Positions 6,846 to 6,955 of a stretch of DNA of 6,955 nucleotides are shown one piece after another. The notes under the pieces were generated by a model, which had not been told where the DNA came from, did no database searches, and was given only the letters and a program-made list of their open reading frames with translations. This DNA comes from Lentisphaeria bacterium (GTDB lineage: Bacteria; Verrucomicrobiota; Lentisphaeria; Victivallales; GWF2-50-93). The stretch lies in the NCBI GenBank assembly GCA_020056205.1, contig JAGVIF010000191.1, positions 1-6,955 of the forward strand, read 5' to 3'. The translations under genes were made by a program, and so were the position numbers. The first letter of the stretch is position 1. Each line of letters begins with the position of its first letter.

Positions 6846-6881
6846 GTGTCCCTTGCGTCCCTTATGTCTCTTGCGTTCCAG
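6846..6881. repeat. Degenerate 9-bp tandem repeat, four units
   Basis: The units are GTGTCCCTT (6846-6854), GCGTCCCTT (6855-6863), ATGTCTCTT (6864-6872) and the decayed GCGTTCCAG (6873-6881). The shared core is GTCCCTT with two variable leading bases. It is non-coding on both strands. Confidence 0.7.
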
Positions 6882-6955
6882 CGGTGAAGAATTTGGAAAT
6901 TTATCCTGACTTCCTGAATCAGAATTTAGGGTGTGTTTCACGGTTTCATTTTTCA

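Larger units (their letters stand above)
6553..6955. other. Non-coding stretch upstream of GH38, built of short repeat words
   Basis: About 400 bases with no supportable gene on either strand. Besides the GH38 leader (6553-6620) it contains AGGCACAGAAGCACAGCA (6629-6646), the imperfect hairpin at 6675-6722, the motif at 6752-6768, a purine-rich tract (6781-6822), TTCTAAATTCTAAATT (6825-6840), 9-base tandem units (6846-6881), and TCCTGA twice at period 8 (6904-6909, 6912-6917). A hydrophobic peptide can be read on the minus strand from TTG 6717, but it comes from repeat DNA. Confidence 0.7.

Noticed and set aside
6846..6881. CRISPR array.
   Set aside because: Units are only 9 bp, contiguous and degenerate, without spacers.

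Overview
The window is a bacterial chromosome segment with densely packed genes, the standard genetic code and moderate GC. It carries two intracellular glycoside hydrolases from different families (GH4 and GH38), a riboflavin-to-FAD enzyme, and a membrane-spanning MerR-type DNA-binding protein. The combination suggests a saccharolytic bacterium. The right-hand intergenic DNA is a patchwork of short degenerate repeat words, a texture I associate from memory with uncultivated anaerobic lineages (for example Omnitrophota- or Elusimicrobiota-like genomes). The sequence alone does not fix the phylum.

Layout: positions 1-122 hold a perfect 15-bp inverted repeat and a short leader with a good ribosome binding site. 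A forward GH4 gene (123-1463) follows, resembling alpha-galactosidase MelA. It converges on a reverse-strand cluster, and a bidirectional intrinsic terminator (about 1497-1569) lies between them. The reverse cluster is read from right to left: a GH38 alpha-mannosidase (6552 down to 3468), ribF (3523-2552) and the HTH/transmembrane/coiled-coil gene (2530-1565). GH38 and ribF overlap by 56 bases, and 21 bases separate ribF from the HTH gene, so the three are probably co-transcribed. Positions 6553-6955 contain no convincing gene. They hold the GH38 leader, a long imperfect hairpin and several repeat words.

The GH38 gene is split into two overlapping frames. Every expected catalytic residue lies in the first part and the C-terminal beta-sandwich lies in the second. 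The break sits at a run of eight A (reverse strand), and removing one A restores a single 1027-residue protein. An indel, or a sequencing or assembly error, is the simplest explanation. Slippage or two separate polypeptides are less likely alternatives.

Functionally, GH4 and GH38 would remove alpha-linked galactose (or glucose) and mannose from imported oligosaccharides in the cytoplasm. No transporter, sugar kinase or classical sugar-responsive regulator is present. RibF and the HTH membrane protein have no obvious link to glycan breakdown. I see no clear novel multi-gene system; the most unusual protein is the membrane-anchored MerR-type coiled-coil protein.
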